Part shown: in pieces, positions 35,305 to 43,459 of the stretch | Layout: each line of letters starts with the position of its first letter | Numbering within the stretch: position 1 is the stretch's first letter | Source of the DNA: CALJXB01 sp965225935 | Lineage (GTDB): Bacteria > Pseudomonadota > Alphaproteobacteria > Kiloniellales > JAKSDN01 | Direction: 5' to 3' | DNA length: 64,000 bases | Assembly (NCBI GenBank): GCA_965225935.1 | Contig: CBDDCC010000016.1 | Coordinates: 1 to 64,000 of the forward strand | Position numbers and translations under genes: made by a program | Notes under the pieces: generated by a model | What the model saw: only the letters and a program-made list of their open reading frames with translations | Database searches by the model: none | Told to the model about the DNA's origin: nothing

Positions 35305-36044
35305 CGCTGACGGGCCGAGTTGCGGCGGTTACCGGAGGAAGCCGGGGCATAGGTCTTGCTATTGCCGCTCGCTTGGCGCGCGCGGGCGCGGAGGTCTTCA
35401 TCGGCGGGCGTGATGAACCGGCCCTTCAGTCCGCGTGCGATCAGCTGAACCGGGATGCCGCGCGCCGGGTCGTGCATGGGCTGCGCCTGAATGTCGCCGA
35501 GGAATCAGGCGTCGGCGGCTTCTTTCAAGAACTCGAAAGCCGGACCGGGCGGCTCGACGTGCTGGTCGTCAATGCGGGGGTCAACCCCCATAGAGGCAGA
35601 CAAATGCCGGATATAGAGGTTTCCGATTGGGACCATACCATTGCGACAAATCTGCGCGGCGCGTTTCTGTGCTGCCGCGCGGCGCTGCCGCTGTTGCAGT
35701 CGCGGGATGCGGCAAAGATGATCTTCATCAATTCGATCGCCGGGAGAATTAACCCTGATGCTGTCAATCCCGCATATAGGGCGTCTAAATTCGCGCTGCG
35801 CAGCTTGGCCATTTCGGTTGCCGCCAGCCTCGTTGACACGGGCGTCAGCGTGTCATCGATTTTTCCGGGAACAACACGAACCGCGATGGTGGGCGACAGT
35901 GCCAAGCCGGGCAAGGCGCTGGAGCCGGAAGACATCGCCGAGGTCGTACAATTTCTGGTGTCTCTCGATCCGAATATCATCATCCCCGAGGTCGCCGTGT
36001 CGCCGCGCGCGGAGATATCGGGGCCGCTGTCTCCCTATCTTTGA
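35286..36044 (+). CDS. Short-chain dehydrogenase/reductase
   Basis: This 252-residue classical SDR has TGGSRGIG, VVNAGVNPH, Ser in FINSIAG and Y-x3-K in YRASK. PGTTRTAMVGDS is the loop after the active site. It is in the same transcript as the two preceding oxidoreductases and probably oxidises a hydroxyl group in the same pathway. The C-terminus (VAVSPRAEISGPL) resembles the 3-ketoacyl reductase-like group that lacks the usual GG-Y end. Confidence 0.88.
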   Translation: MAGINVTLTGRVAAVTGGSRGIGLAIAARLARAGAEVFIGGRDEPALQSACDQLNRDAARRVVHGLRLNVAEESGVGGFFQELESRTGRLDVLVVNAGVNPHRGRQMPDIEVSDWDHTIATNLRGAFLCCRAALPLLQSRDAAKMIFINSIAGRINPDAVNPAYRASKFALRSLAISVAASLVDTGVSVSSIFPGTTRTAMVGDSAKPGKALEPEDIAEVVQFLVSLDPNIIIPEVAVSPRAEISGPLSPYL

Positions 36045-36079
36045 TATCAGAGAGGTTGAGATTGGCGAGGAATCTCGGA

Positions 36080-37204
36080 ATGACCAAGAATATCGCCACG
36101 AAGCGCAGGGGACAGAAGCCCGGTCAAACGGGCGTCACACTGCGCGACGTCGCAGAGGCGGCGGGCGTGTCAATGATGACGGTATCGAATTTCTTCAATA
36201 ACCGGCATTTGCTCCAGGCCAAGACCTTGAACCGCGTTGAGGTGGCGGTCGAGAAACTGGGCTACAGGCCCAATCTTGCCGCACAAAGTCTTCGCCTGGC
36301 AAATTTCCGGTCGATCGGTCTTTTGATCGTCGACCGGTCGCCGAGCTTTCTTGCCGATCCTTTCACCACCCAGCTCACCGCCGGTCTCAGCAACTTCATC
36401 AACCGGCGCGGCTACGTACTGTCACTTCAGGGGGTGTCGCCCGATCACATTTCTGACGCATCGCTATTCAAGAGCATGCGAACCGATGGTCTCTGTCTCT
36501 TTCTATCCGGCACGCCGATGCAACGGTCGAGATCCGTCGAACTGGCGTCGCGGACCGGGCAGCCGGTTGTACTCTTTCAGGAGAAGTTGAAGGCATCGAA
36601 CGAGAACATCTGCTCGATACGCGAAGACGACTACGGCGGCGGTCGATGGCTTGCCCAGCATGTGCTGGAGCGCGGCGCGCGTCGGCTCTTGTGGCTGGTT
36701 CCGGCAATGGCGTGGCCGGCGCTTCAGGAACGGCAGCGGGGCATGAAAGATGCCGTAGCGCAGGTGCGGGGAGCTTCCCTGCGCTCCTTGAAGTATAAGG
36801 GCGACTACCTGCCTGAAGTACCTAAGGCGCTTGAGAGCTGGATAGAACGGAATAGCCTGCCAGACGCGGTTCTTGCCGGCAACGACCAAATCGGAATTGC
36901 GGTATTGAAGCACCTCGAAAGTCGGAAGATCGAGGTGCCGGCTGAAGTACTGGTTACGGGTTTCAACAAGTTTGCCTTTTGGAACTGTTCCAGCCCCTTG
37001 TTGACCACCGTCGAATCGCCGGCTTACGAAATCGGAAATCGCGGCGGCAAGGAGATGCTGCGCCGAGTCGAGGGTGCAAGCTTTTCGAGCTCAGACATTA
37101 TTTTGGACGTTGTCCCCACTGAAGCGGCTTCGACCGCGAGAGCGATAAGGGCAAGGCCGCAGCGTGCTGAAAGCGGTGGCACGAAAGGTCGCAAGCGTGA
37201 CTGA
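36080..37204 (+). CDS. LacI-family transcriptional regulator
   Basis: This regulator of about 374 residues has the LacI helix-turn-helix and hinge: VTLRDVAEAAGVSMMTVSNF, then LGYRPNLAAQSLR. A periplasmic-binding-protein-like effector domain follows (LAGNDQIGIAVLKHLE, VLVTGFNKFAFW, LLTTVESPAYEIG). MTKNIATKR at 36080 is preceded by GAGGAA; the TTG at 36041 is less likely. It sits inside the catabolic run. The TAACGTTA palindrome at 22021-22034 is its best candidate operator. Confidence 0.88.
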   Translation: MTKNIATKRRGQKPGQTGVTLRDVAEAAGVSMMTVSNFFNNRHLLQAKTLNRVEVAVEKLGYRPNLAAQSLRLANFRSIGLLIVDRSPSFLADPFTTQLTAGLSNFINRRGYVLSLQGVSPDHISDASLFKSMRTDGLCLFLSGTPMQRSRSVELASRTGQPVVLFQEKLKASNENICSIREDDYGGGRWLAQHVLERGARRLLWLVPAMAWPALQERQRGMKDAVAQVRGASLRSLKYKGDYLPEVPKALESWIERNSLPDAVLAGNDQIGIAVLKHLESRKIEVPAEVLVTGFNKFAFWNCSSPLLTTVESPAYEIGNRGGKEMLRRVEGASFSSSDIILDVVPTEAASTARAIRARPQRAESGGTKGRKRD

Positions 37205-37243
37205 GGCAGACGCCCAGACGGACCCGAAACCAAGGAGATATTG

Positions 37244-38365
37244 ATGGCAGAACGGCGGCATGACTTCTATCTGTTGACGCCAGGTCCGCTGACGGTGGCT
37301 CCGGAAGTCAAACGGGAAATGCTTGTGGACCGCAGCCCGAACTCACGGTTGATAGCAAATCTGACCGAGACGGTGCAGAGCTATTTATTGGAGATCTGCA
37401 ATGGCACAGCCACGCATGAATGCGTGTCAATCCAGGGTAGTGCCACTTACGTCATCGAAGCGGGCCTGCAGACCCTGGTGCCGCGTAACGGCAAGGTCCT
37501 CGTTGTCGAGAATGGTTTCTACGGACGACGTCTCCGAGAGCTATCCGAAGGCATCGGCCTGCCGACGACCACGCTCGAACTGCCGATGCTGCCTTTGCCG
37601 ACGGCCGACGATGTTGAGGCGATGCTCGATGCGGATACGGATATCACACATATCATCATGTGCCACGCGGAAACCGGTATCGGCGCGCTCAACCCCGCGG
37701 AAGACATCGGCGCTCTGGCGAGAAAGCGGGGTAAGGAATTCATGATCGATGCTGTGGCAACGTTCGGCGGCTTTTTCCTTGACGTGACGGATCTTGATCC
37801 GCTGGCGGTTTTCATATCTCCCAACAAATGCTTGGAAGGTGTGCCCGGCGTCGGCATGGCGATCGTCAGACGCGACTCTCTCCAGGCGGCGGAAGGGATA
37901 TCGACCTCGGTCAGCCTCGATCTTTACGCCCAATGGCGGTTCTTCCGGGAGACCGGCTATTGGCGTTTTACACCGCCAACGCACGTGATCGGCGCGCTGG
38001 CCAAGGCCTGCGAACGCCACCGTGCTGAGGGCGGCATAGCGGCGCGCCAAGAGCGGTACTGCAAGAACTGGAGATTGATTGTCGATGGACTGCGTCAGCG
38101 TGGATTCCGCATGCTGTTGCCTGATGAAGTCGCAGCACCGATTGTCGCCACCGTTCACAACCCCGTTCATCCGAACTATAGCTTCGAGAAATTCGCTCAG
38201 GCACTAGAACGCCGCGGCGTCGTGATCTTTCCCGGTACTCTCACCGCTGCCGAGACATTTCGGATCGGCGTGATGGGCGATCTGGTCGAGAGTGACATGG
38301 AGTTCATCCTGTCGGCCATCGATGAGGCCTTGGAAGAAATCGGCGCCACCTTGTTAGGCAGCTAG
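37244..38365 (+). CDS. PhnW-like class V aminotransferase
   Basis: This 373-residue PLP enzyme aligns with 2-aminoethylphosphonate:pyruvate aminotransferase: LLTPGPLTVAPEVKREML, QGSATYVIEAGLQTLVP, the lysine in ISPNKCLEGVPG (Schiff base), SVSLDLYAQWRFF and FTPPTHVIGALA. The start has AAGGAG 6-11 bases upstream. No phosphonatase (PhnX), PhnA or PhnY is present, so phosphonate use is not supported. It may transaminate a non-phosphonate amine or beta-amino acid produced by the HyuAB step. Confidence 0.8.
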   Translation: MAERRHDFYLLTPGPLTVAPEVKREMLVDRSPNSRLIANLTETVQSYLLEICNGTATHECVSIQGSATYVIEAGLQTLVPRNGKVLVVENGFYGRRLRELSEGIGLPTTTLELPMLPLPTADDVEAMLDADTDITHIIMCHAETGIGALNPAEDIGALARKRGKEFMIDAVATFGGFFLDVTDLDPLAVFISPNKCLEGVPGVGMAIVRRDSLQAAEGISTSVSLDLYAQWRFFRETGYWRFTPPTHVIGALAKACERHRAEGGIAARQERYCKNWRLIVDGLRQRGFRMLLPDEVAAPIVATVHNPVHPNYSFEKFAQALERRGVVIFPGTLTAAETFRIGVMGDLVESDMEFILSAIDEALEEIGATLLGS

Positions 38366-38451
38366 GAACATGAACGGTCTGCACGCTACACGACTCGGAC
38401 CCATAACCAGCGCTGGCTTCACGTGTATAGCGACATGAGGGATTTATTTCT

Positions 38452-39204
38452 ATGAATGCACTCGATCTTTCCGGCAAGCATACGGTGGTCACCGGGGGAG
38501 CGCAAGGCATTGGCTACGCGACCGTTGAGCGCGTCGTGAAGTCGGGCGGCTCAGTTACGATTTGGGACTGCGACGCGCGACTGGGGCAGCAAGTGGTCGA
38601 ACGTTTTAAGCCGGAGGGGCTCATCGACTTCGTGGCTGTCGACATCACTGATTTCGCGGCGGTAAAGGCAGCTGCACTCGAAACGGAGCGGAAGCACGAG
38701 CGGATCGACGCATTCGTGAACAACGCGGGGCTGGCCGGTAAGACGGTGCCTCTGGTCGACTATCCCGTCGAGGAGTGGCGGCGGATCATGCAGGTTAATC
38801 TCGACGGCCCGTTCTACGCGCTCAAATCGATACTTCCGGGAATGACGGAGCGGGGGTATGGTCGAATCGTGAATGTTGCATCGATTGCTGGCAAAGAAGG
38901 TAATCCCAACGCCTGTGCTTACTCTGCTTCAAAAGCCGGGTTGATTGCATTGACGAAATCGGTGGCCAAGGAGGTCGCGCACATCGACATCGCAATCAAC
39001 TGCGTGACGCCGGCCGCGGCAAAGACGGCGATTTTTGATCAGATGAGCCAGGCGCACATCGATTTCATGTTGTCCCGTATTCCACGAGGGCGGTTTCTGA
39101 CAACAGACGAGGCGGCGGCGATGATCGTGTGGCTGCTGACCAAGGACAATTCCTTCACCACTGGGGGAGTCTTTGATTTGTCGGGAGGCCGCGCAACCTA
39201 CTGA
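38452..39204 (+). CDS. Short-chain dehydrogenase/reductase
   Basis: This 250-residue SDR of the 3-oxoacyl-ACP reductase/glucose dehydrogenase type has TGGAQGIG, VNNAGLAG, Ser in VASIAG and Y-x3-K in YSASK. The typical GGVFDLSGG end is present. It is the third SDR of the run and its last gene. An 86-base gap to the aminotransferase gene contains no clear terminator. Confidence 0.9.
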   Translation: MNALDLSGKHTVVTGGAQGIGYATVERVVKSGGSVTIWDCDARLGQQVVERFKPEGLIDFVAVDITDFAAVKAAALETERKHERIDAFVNNAGLAGKTVPLVDYPVEEWRRIMQVNLDGPFYALKSILPGMTERGYGRIVNVASIAGKEGNPNACAYSASKAGLIALTKSVAKEVAHIDIAINCVTPAAAKTAIFDQMSQAHIDFMLSRIPRGRFLTTDEAAAMIVWLLTKDNSFTTGGVFDLSGGRATY

Positions 39205-39679
39205 ACCCAACGCCAGCACGGCGCGGGATCTGGCCACCGGCCAAATAGAATAACCGGCCCCTCTTGAAGTGCGGTGCCAAGATGCTGCTGGAATTTCTGG
39301 AATGTTGGATCAAACAGCCGGTACGGTAGCATCGACGTTGATCTCGTGAAGAGACCTTGCGGCGTGGGGATGGCGACCTAGGTTGGGCCAGCGGGTTCGA
39401 TCCCATCTGCTGTCGAGTTCTGTCCGGCCGTAAGTCACTACGTCAAGGTGCACAAAACGAATTCTTTGCGGCCAGAAATCCGGACCGGTTACGATATGGG
39501 AGCTCGGTAGGTTTCGGTCCTGAAAGAATGAGGCAGCCTACTGATGAAGGAGCGCTGTTCTACCGACTGACATTTGGTCATCGGATTTCAGCAGTCTGAC
39601 CTCGGCCACGGGTTGCTGAAACCTGCCACATGGTGACGATCTCTGCGTAACCCCCCATAGGTGTGGGAGGAAGAGTGAC
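39205..39679. other. Intergenic region without a recognisable gene
   Basis: This stretch of about 475 bases follows the last SDR. Short open frames on both strands show no family motifs, start signals or consistent codon bias. It probably contains decayed insertion-sequence flank, since a broken IS630 begins at its right edge. Confidence 0.5.
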
Positions 39680-40340
39680 GGCCTGCTGCTGTCGCGGCGG
39701 GCGGCGGCGAAACGGTTTGGGGTCGCTGTCTCGACGGCGATCAAGTGGGTCCAGGCGTGGTATCGGACGGGCAGCTATCATCCCCGAGCGCAGGGCGGCG
39801 ACAAGCGCTCGCAGCGGATCGAGGCGCACGCCGAGGAGATTTTGGCATTGGTCGAGGAGACGCCGGATATGACGCTGGCGGAGATCGCCATTCACCTGGA
39901 GACCGAGCCTGGGCTGCGGGTCTCCCAGAGCACCGTTTGACGCTTCTTCGACCGGCGGGGCGTCACGTTCAAAAACCGCTTACACCGTCGAGCAACAGTG
40001 GCCTGATGTGCTGCGTCGTCGGCGGGCCCGGTTCGGTACCCAGCCGGATCTCACGCCGGAAAAGCTGGTCTTCATCGACGAGACGGGCGCGTCGACCAGA
40101 ATGGCGCGGCGCGGCGGTCGCGTGCCCCGTGGTCGCCGCTGCCGGGCCCGGGTCCGCGCGGGCACTGGAAGACGACAACCTTCGTCGCGGCCCTGAGGCT
40201 ACACGCGATGACGGCACCCATGATCCTCGACGGAGCGGTGTACGGTGCTGCCTTCCTGGCCTATGTCCAGCAGATGCTGGTGCCGACCGACATGCTGAGG
40301 CGGCGCTCTTCGGCCACTGCTCGCGCAGAAAGCTCCCAAC
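39680..40340 (+). pseudogene. IS630-family transposase, inactivated
   Basis: The pieces, in order, are an N-terminal helix-turn-helix (RRAAAKRFGVAVSTAIKWVQ), EAHAEEILALVEETPDMTL, then an in-frame stop within RVSQSTV-stop-RFFDRRG. After a frameshift come QQWPDVLRRRRARFGTQPDL and EKLVFIDETGASTRMARRGG, and after a further frameshift FVAALRLHAMTAPMILDG. It is a nearly full-length but dead copy, related to the remnant at 21690-21880. The inversion point of the second Opp transporter lies directly to its right. Confidence 0.75.
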
Positions 40341-40446
40341 GGCTCTGAGGCTCCTCGAAGCTGGGGCGACTTGACCAGACGGTGTGGGACGCTCAGACTC
40401 CTAGGCGGTGCTGCGGGCTCATGCCGGCCTGGGGCAATGCGATGGA

Positions 40447-41424
40447 ATGAACATGTCACCACTTCTTGAGGTTCGCAATCTTTCCGTGAGCTTTCGAACC
40501 GGCGAGGGCCTTCTCAAGGCCGTCGACCACATCAGCTACAGTGTCTATCCGGGCGAATCGGTCTCCGTCGTCGGTGAGTCAGGTTCAGGCAAGTCCATGA
40601 GCGCCCACGCCGTAATGGGGCTGATCCCTCGGCCGCCTGGCGAGGTTTCGGGCGAGACGATTTTCGAAGGCCAGGACCTTCAGAAGTTGGACCGGGAGGC
40701 GCTGCGGCGCATACGCGGCGCCAAGATCGCGATGGTCTTTCAAGAGCCCATGACGTCCCTCAACCCGGTCCTGTCGATCGGCACGCAGCTGCGCGAGGGC
40801 ATGATCCAGCACCTCGGGCTGACGTCGAAGCAGGCCGACAGCCGGGCGGTCGATCTATTGAAGATGGTCGGCATTCCCGAACCCGAGCGCCGCCTCATCC
40901 AGTATCCGCATCATTTTTCGGGTGGCATGCGCCAACGGGTGATGATTGCGAGTGCGATTTCCTGCGAGCCGAAGTTGATCATCGCCGACGAGCCGACGAC
41001 CGCGCTCGACGTCACGATTCAGGCGCAGATTCTCGATCTGATGAATGCCGTGTCGAAGCGCTTGAATGCGACGTTGATCCTGATCACCCACAACCTCGGT
41101 ATCGTTGCGCGCTACACCAGCCGGGTGAACGTGATGTATGCCGGGCGGATCATCGAGTCGGCGACCACGGATGAGATCTTCGCGCGGCCGAGCCATCCCT
41201 ATACCCGTGGTCTGCTGGCGTCGGTTCCGCGGATCGACAAGCCGCGGGACGAGGCCCTCGTGCCGATTCGGGGTCAGCCGCCCGACTTGACGCGATTGCT
41301 GCCGGGCTGCGCCTTCACGCCCCGCTGTCCCATCGCGGAGGACCGCTGCACCAGGGCCCAGCCGAGCCTGGATGTCATCGCAGAGGACCACTACGCGGCC
41401 TGTATCAAGGCCGAGCGGCTCTAA
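40447..41424 (+). CDS. Opp/Dpp-type ABC transporter ATPase (D subunit)
   Basis: This 325-residue ATPase has Walker A GESGSGKS (about 43-50), Q-loop FQEPMTSLNP, signature FSGGMRQR, Walker B LIIADEPTTALD, H-loop LITHNLG and a C-terminal HPYTRGLLASVPR followed by a cysteine cluster. It is the expected D partner of the transporter encoded on the opposite strand at 42439-46356, but it lies tail-to-tail with those genes and just after a broken IS630. A rearrangement has therefore probably split one operon. Confidence 0.9.
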   Translation: MNMSPLLEVRNLSVSFRTGEGLLKAVDHISYSVYPGESVSVVGESGSGKSMSAHAVMGLIPRPPGEVSGETIFEGQDLQKLDREALRRIRGAKIAMVFQEPMTSLNPVLSIGTQLREGMIQHLGLTSKQADSRAVDLLKMVGIPEPERRLIQYPHHFSGGMRQRVMIASAISCEPKLIIADEPTTALDVTIQAQILDLMNAVSKRLNATLILITHNLGIVARYTSRVNVMYAGRIIESATTDEIFARPSHPYTRGLLASVPRIDKPRDEALVPIRGQPPDLTRLLPGCAFTPRCPIAEDRCTRAQPSLDVIAEDHYAACIKAERL

Positions 41425-41551
41425 CCGGGCGTCGACAATACCACTTCGCCTTTGGTTTCACGTATGCGAATGCGAGAGATCCGCATTTCATGCCGTTCGC
41501 GACAGCGGCGGTCTTAATTTCTTCGCTGCGTGCGCCGGCATTGCGGCTGGC

Positions 41552-42442
41552 TCAACGCGAATCCTTGAACTCCCGGACGTCCATGATGTCGCGCAGAGAA
41601 TCGCCCAGGAAGTTGATGCTGAGCACGGTGATCATGACGAACAGCCCGGGGAAAACGCCGAGCCACCAGGCACGGGAGATAAAGCTGCGCGCGTCAGCCA
41701 GGATCAGGCCCCAGGTCGGCGTATCCGCATCGACGCCCAGGCCCAGGAAGGACAGGCCCGCCTCGGCCAGGATCGCGTAGGAGATGCTGACCGTGCCCTG
41801 GACGATGATCGGCGCCATGGCGTTGGGCAATATGTGGCGCCACATGATCCGATTGTTGGAGGCTCCCAAGGTCCGCGCGGCGGCCACGTATTGCTCTTCC
41901 TTGATAGTCAAGACCATGCTGCGCGCGATCCGTGCGAAGTCGTCGACAAAGGCGAGCGAGATCGCGACGATGACGTTCAGCAGTCCGGTCCCGAACACCG
42001 CTACCAGGTAGACCGCGATGATGAAGTTCGGAAAGGCCCACTGAAGGTCGATGTACCGCATGATGACGGTATCGATGAAGCCGCCGAAATAGCCGGCCAA
42101 CACCCCTAGGACCACGCCCGCAAGGAGCGATAACGCCACGGTCGACAGGCCGACGAACAAGGAAATGCGCGTGCCGTAGATCAAGCGGCTCAGCAGGTCT
42201 CGGCCGAGGTCGTCGGTCCCCAAGGGATGACTCCACGACGGCTCGGCCATCATCGTGAAGTGCATTCCATTGGGGTCGTAAGGCGTAATCAGGGGCGCGA
42301 AGGTGGCGCTGATCACGAGTACGGAAAGCACCAGACATCCGACCAGGGCCTTGCGGTCCTCGATGAGATAGACGAGCCACTTGCGCCGCCCCACCGTCAG
42401 TGGCTCGGCGTCCAGTAGCTCCCTGTTTACCAGGTCCGTCAT
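41552..42442 (-). CDS. Opp/Dpp-type ABC transporter permease (C subunit)
   Basis: This 296-residue DppC-type permease has the family motif LGTDDLGRDLLSRLIYGTRI, an EAA loop (YVAAARTLGASNNRIMWRHI) and a terminal SINFLGDSLRDIMDVREFK. The first membrane helix lies at about residues 31-52. Its start overlaps the stop of the B-subunit gene by four bases (ATGA), so the two permeases are translated together. Confidence 0.92.
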   Translation of the reverse strand: MTDLVNRELLDAEPLTVGRRKWLVYLIEDRKALVGCLVLSVLVISATFAPLITPYDPNGMHFTMMAEPSWSHPLGTDDLGRDLLSRLIYGTRISLFVGLSTVALSLLAGVVLGVLAGYFGGFIDTVIMRYIDLQWAFPNFIIAVYLVAVFGTGLLNVIVAISLAFVDDFARIARSMVLTIKEEQYVAAARTLGASNNRIMWRHILPNAMAPIIVQGTVSISYAILAEAGLSFLGLGVDADTPTWGLILADARSFISRAWWLGVFPGLFVMITVLSINFLGDSLRDIMDVREFKDSR

Positions 42443-43389
42443 GAATCGTATCGGATTCGAGGATCGATAACGGTGTAGAGAACGTCGACCGCTAGATTGG
42501 CGAACACAAAGATTGCGGACACTGCGAGGATCGCGCCTTGAACCACGGGGTAGTCCCGGTTCAGAATTCCTTCGATGAGCACTCTTCCCAGACCCTTGAT
42601 AGCGAAGACATTCTCGATAACGACGGCACCCGCCATCAACAGCGCGACCGCGATGCCGAGTACCGTGACGACAGGAATGAGGGCGTTGGGCAGGGCATGG
42701 ATCAGGACTATGCGAAGCCTGAGCAAGCCTTTGGCGCGAGCGACGTTGATGTAGTCGGCCTTGAGGACTTCAAGCATGGAGGAGCGTATCATCCGCGCAA
42801 TGATGGCCGCGAAGGGCGTTCCGACGGCGATGGCCGGCAGAATCAGGTGGGACAGCCATGGCCAGAAGCCCTCGGACAGGGGGACGTAGCCGATCGCCGG
42901 CAACCAATGAAGGTTGGCCGCGAAGACGATGATCAGCATGATCCCCAACCAGAAATCAGGCATGCTGAGGCCGAGAAAGGCGACCACAGTGACGGCGTGA
43001 TCGAGGGCGCTGTGCTTGCGTATCGCCGATATCAATCCGGCTGGCACGGCGATGACGATCGCAATGACGAAGGATAGTCCGGCCAGCGAAAGCGTCCGGG
43101 GAAGGGCCTCCACGACGATGCGCGAGACTTCGATCCGGCTGCCGTAGATGGAGTTGCCGAGATCGCCTTGCAGAACCAGCCAGAACCACTTCACGTACTG
43201 CACGTATACCGGCTGGTCTAAGCCCAGCTTGCTTTTCATGTCGGCTATCGCCTGCGCGTCGCCGACGTCGAACAGGATGGCGGCCAAGGGGTCGCCCGGT
43301 ATCGCGCGCAGCATGAAGAACACCAGCGTCGCGACGGCCCACATTACGATGATTGCGCCGAACAGCCGGCGAAGTAGGTAGCCGCTCAT
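42439..43389 (-). CDS. Opp/Dpp-type ABC transporter permease (B subunit)
   Basis: This 316-residue DppB-type permease starts MSGYLLRRLFGAIIVMWAVA, so it is nearly all membrane from the N-terminus. It contains the KLGLDQPVYVQYVKWFWLVL loop, GLSMPDFWLGIML and the EAA loop (YINVARAKGLLRLRIVLIHA). It follows the binding-protein gene after a 70-base gap that holds a perfect GC-rich hairpin. Confidence 0.92.
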   Translation of the reverse strand: MSGYLLRRLFGAIIVMWAVATLVFFMLRAIPGDPLAAILFDVGDAQAIADMKSKLGLDQPVYVQYVKWFWLVLQGDLGNSIYGSRIEVSRIVVEALPRTLSLAGLSFVIAIVIAVPAGLISAIRKHSALDHAVTVVAFLGLSMPDFWLGIMLIIVFAANLHWLPAIGYVPLSEGFWPWLSHLILPAIAVGTPFAAIIARMIRSSMLEVLKADYINVARAKGLLRLRIVLIHALPNALIPVVTVLGIAVALLMAGAVVIENVFAIKGLGRVLIEGILNRDYPVVQGAILAVSAIFVFANLAVDVLYTVIDPRIRYDS

Positions 43390-43421
43390 GGCAGGCCGCC
43401 TCCGTCACATGCCGAAAGGAT

Positions 43422-43444
43422 GCGGCGGCCGCTACGGCCGCCGC
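43422..43444 (-). promoter_or_regulatory. Intercistronic hairpin between binding protein and permease
   Basis: Perfect 10-base arms GCGGCGGCCG and CGGCCGCCGC surround a three-base loop (CTA). It lies between the binding-protein stop (43460) and the permease start (43389) and has no T-run. It probably protects the upstream mRNA from 3' decay or partially attenuates transcription. Confidence 0.7.
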
Positions 43445-43459
43445 TCGTCCGCCACAAGG

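Noticed and set aside
37244..39204. A phosphonate degradation operon
   Set aside because: Only a PhnW-like aminotransferase is present; PhnX, PhnA, PhnY and a phosphonate transporter are all missing.
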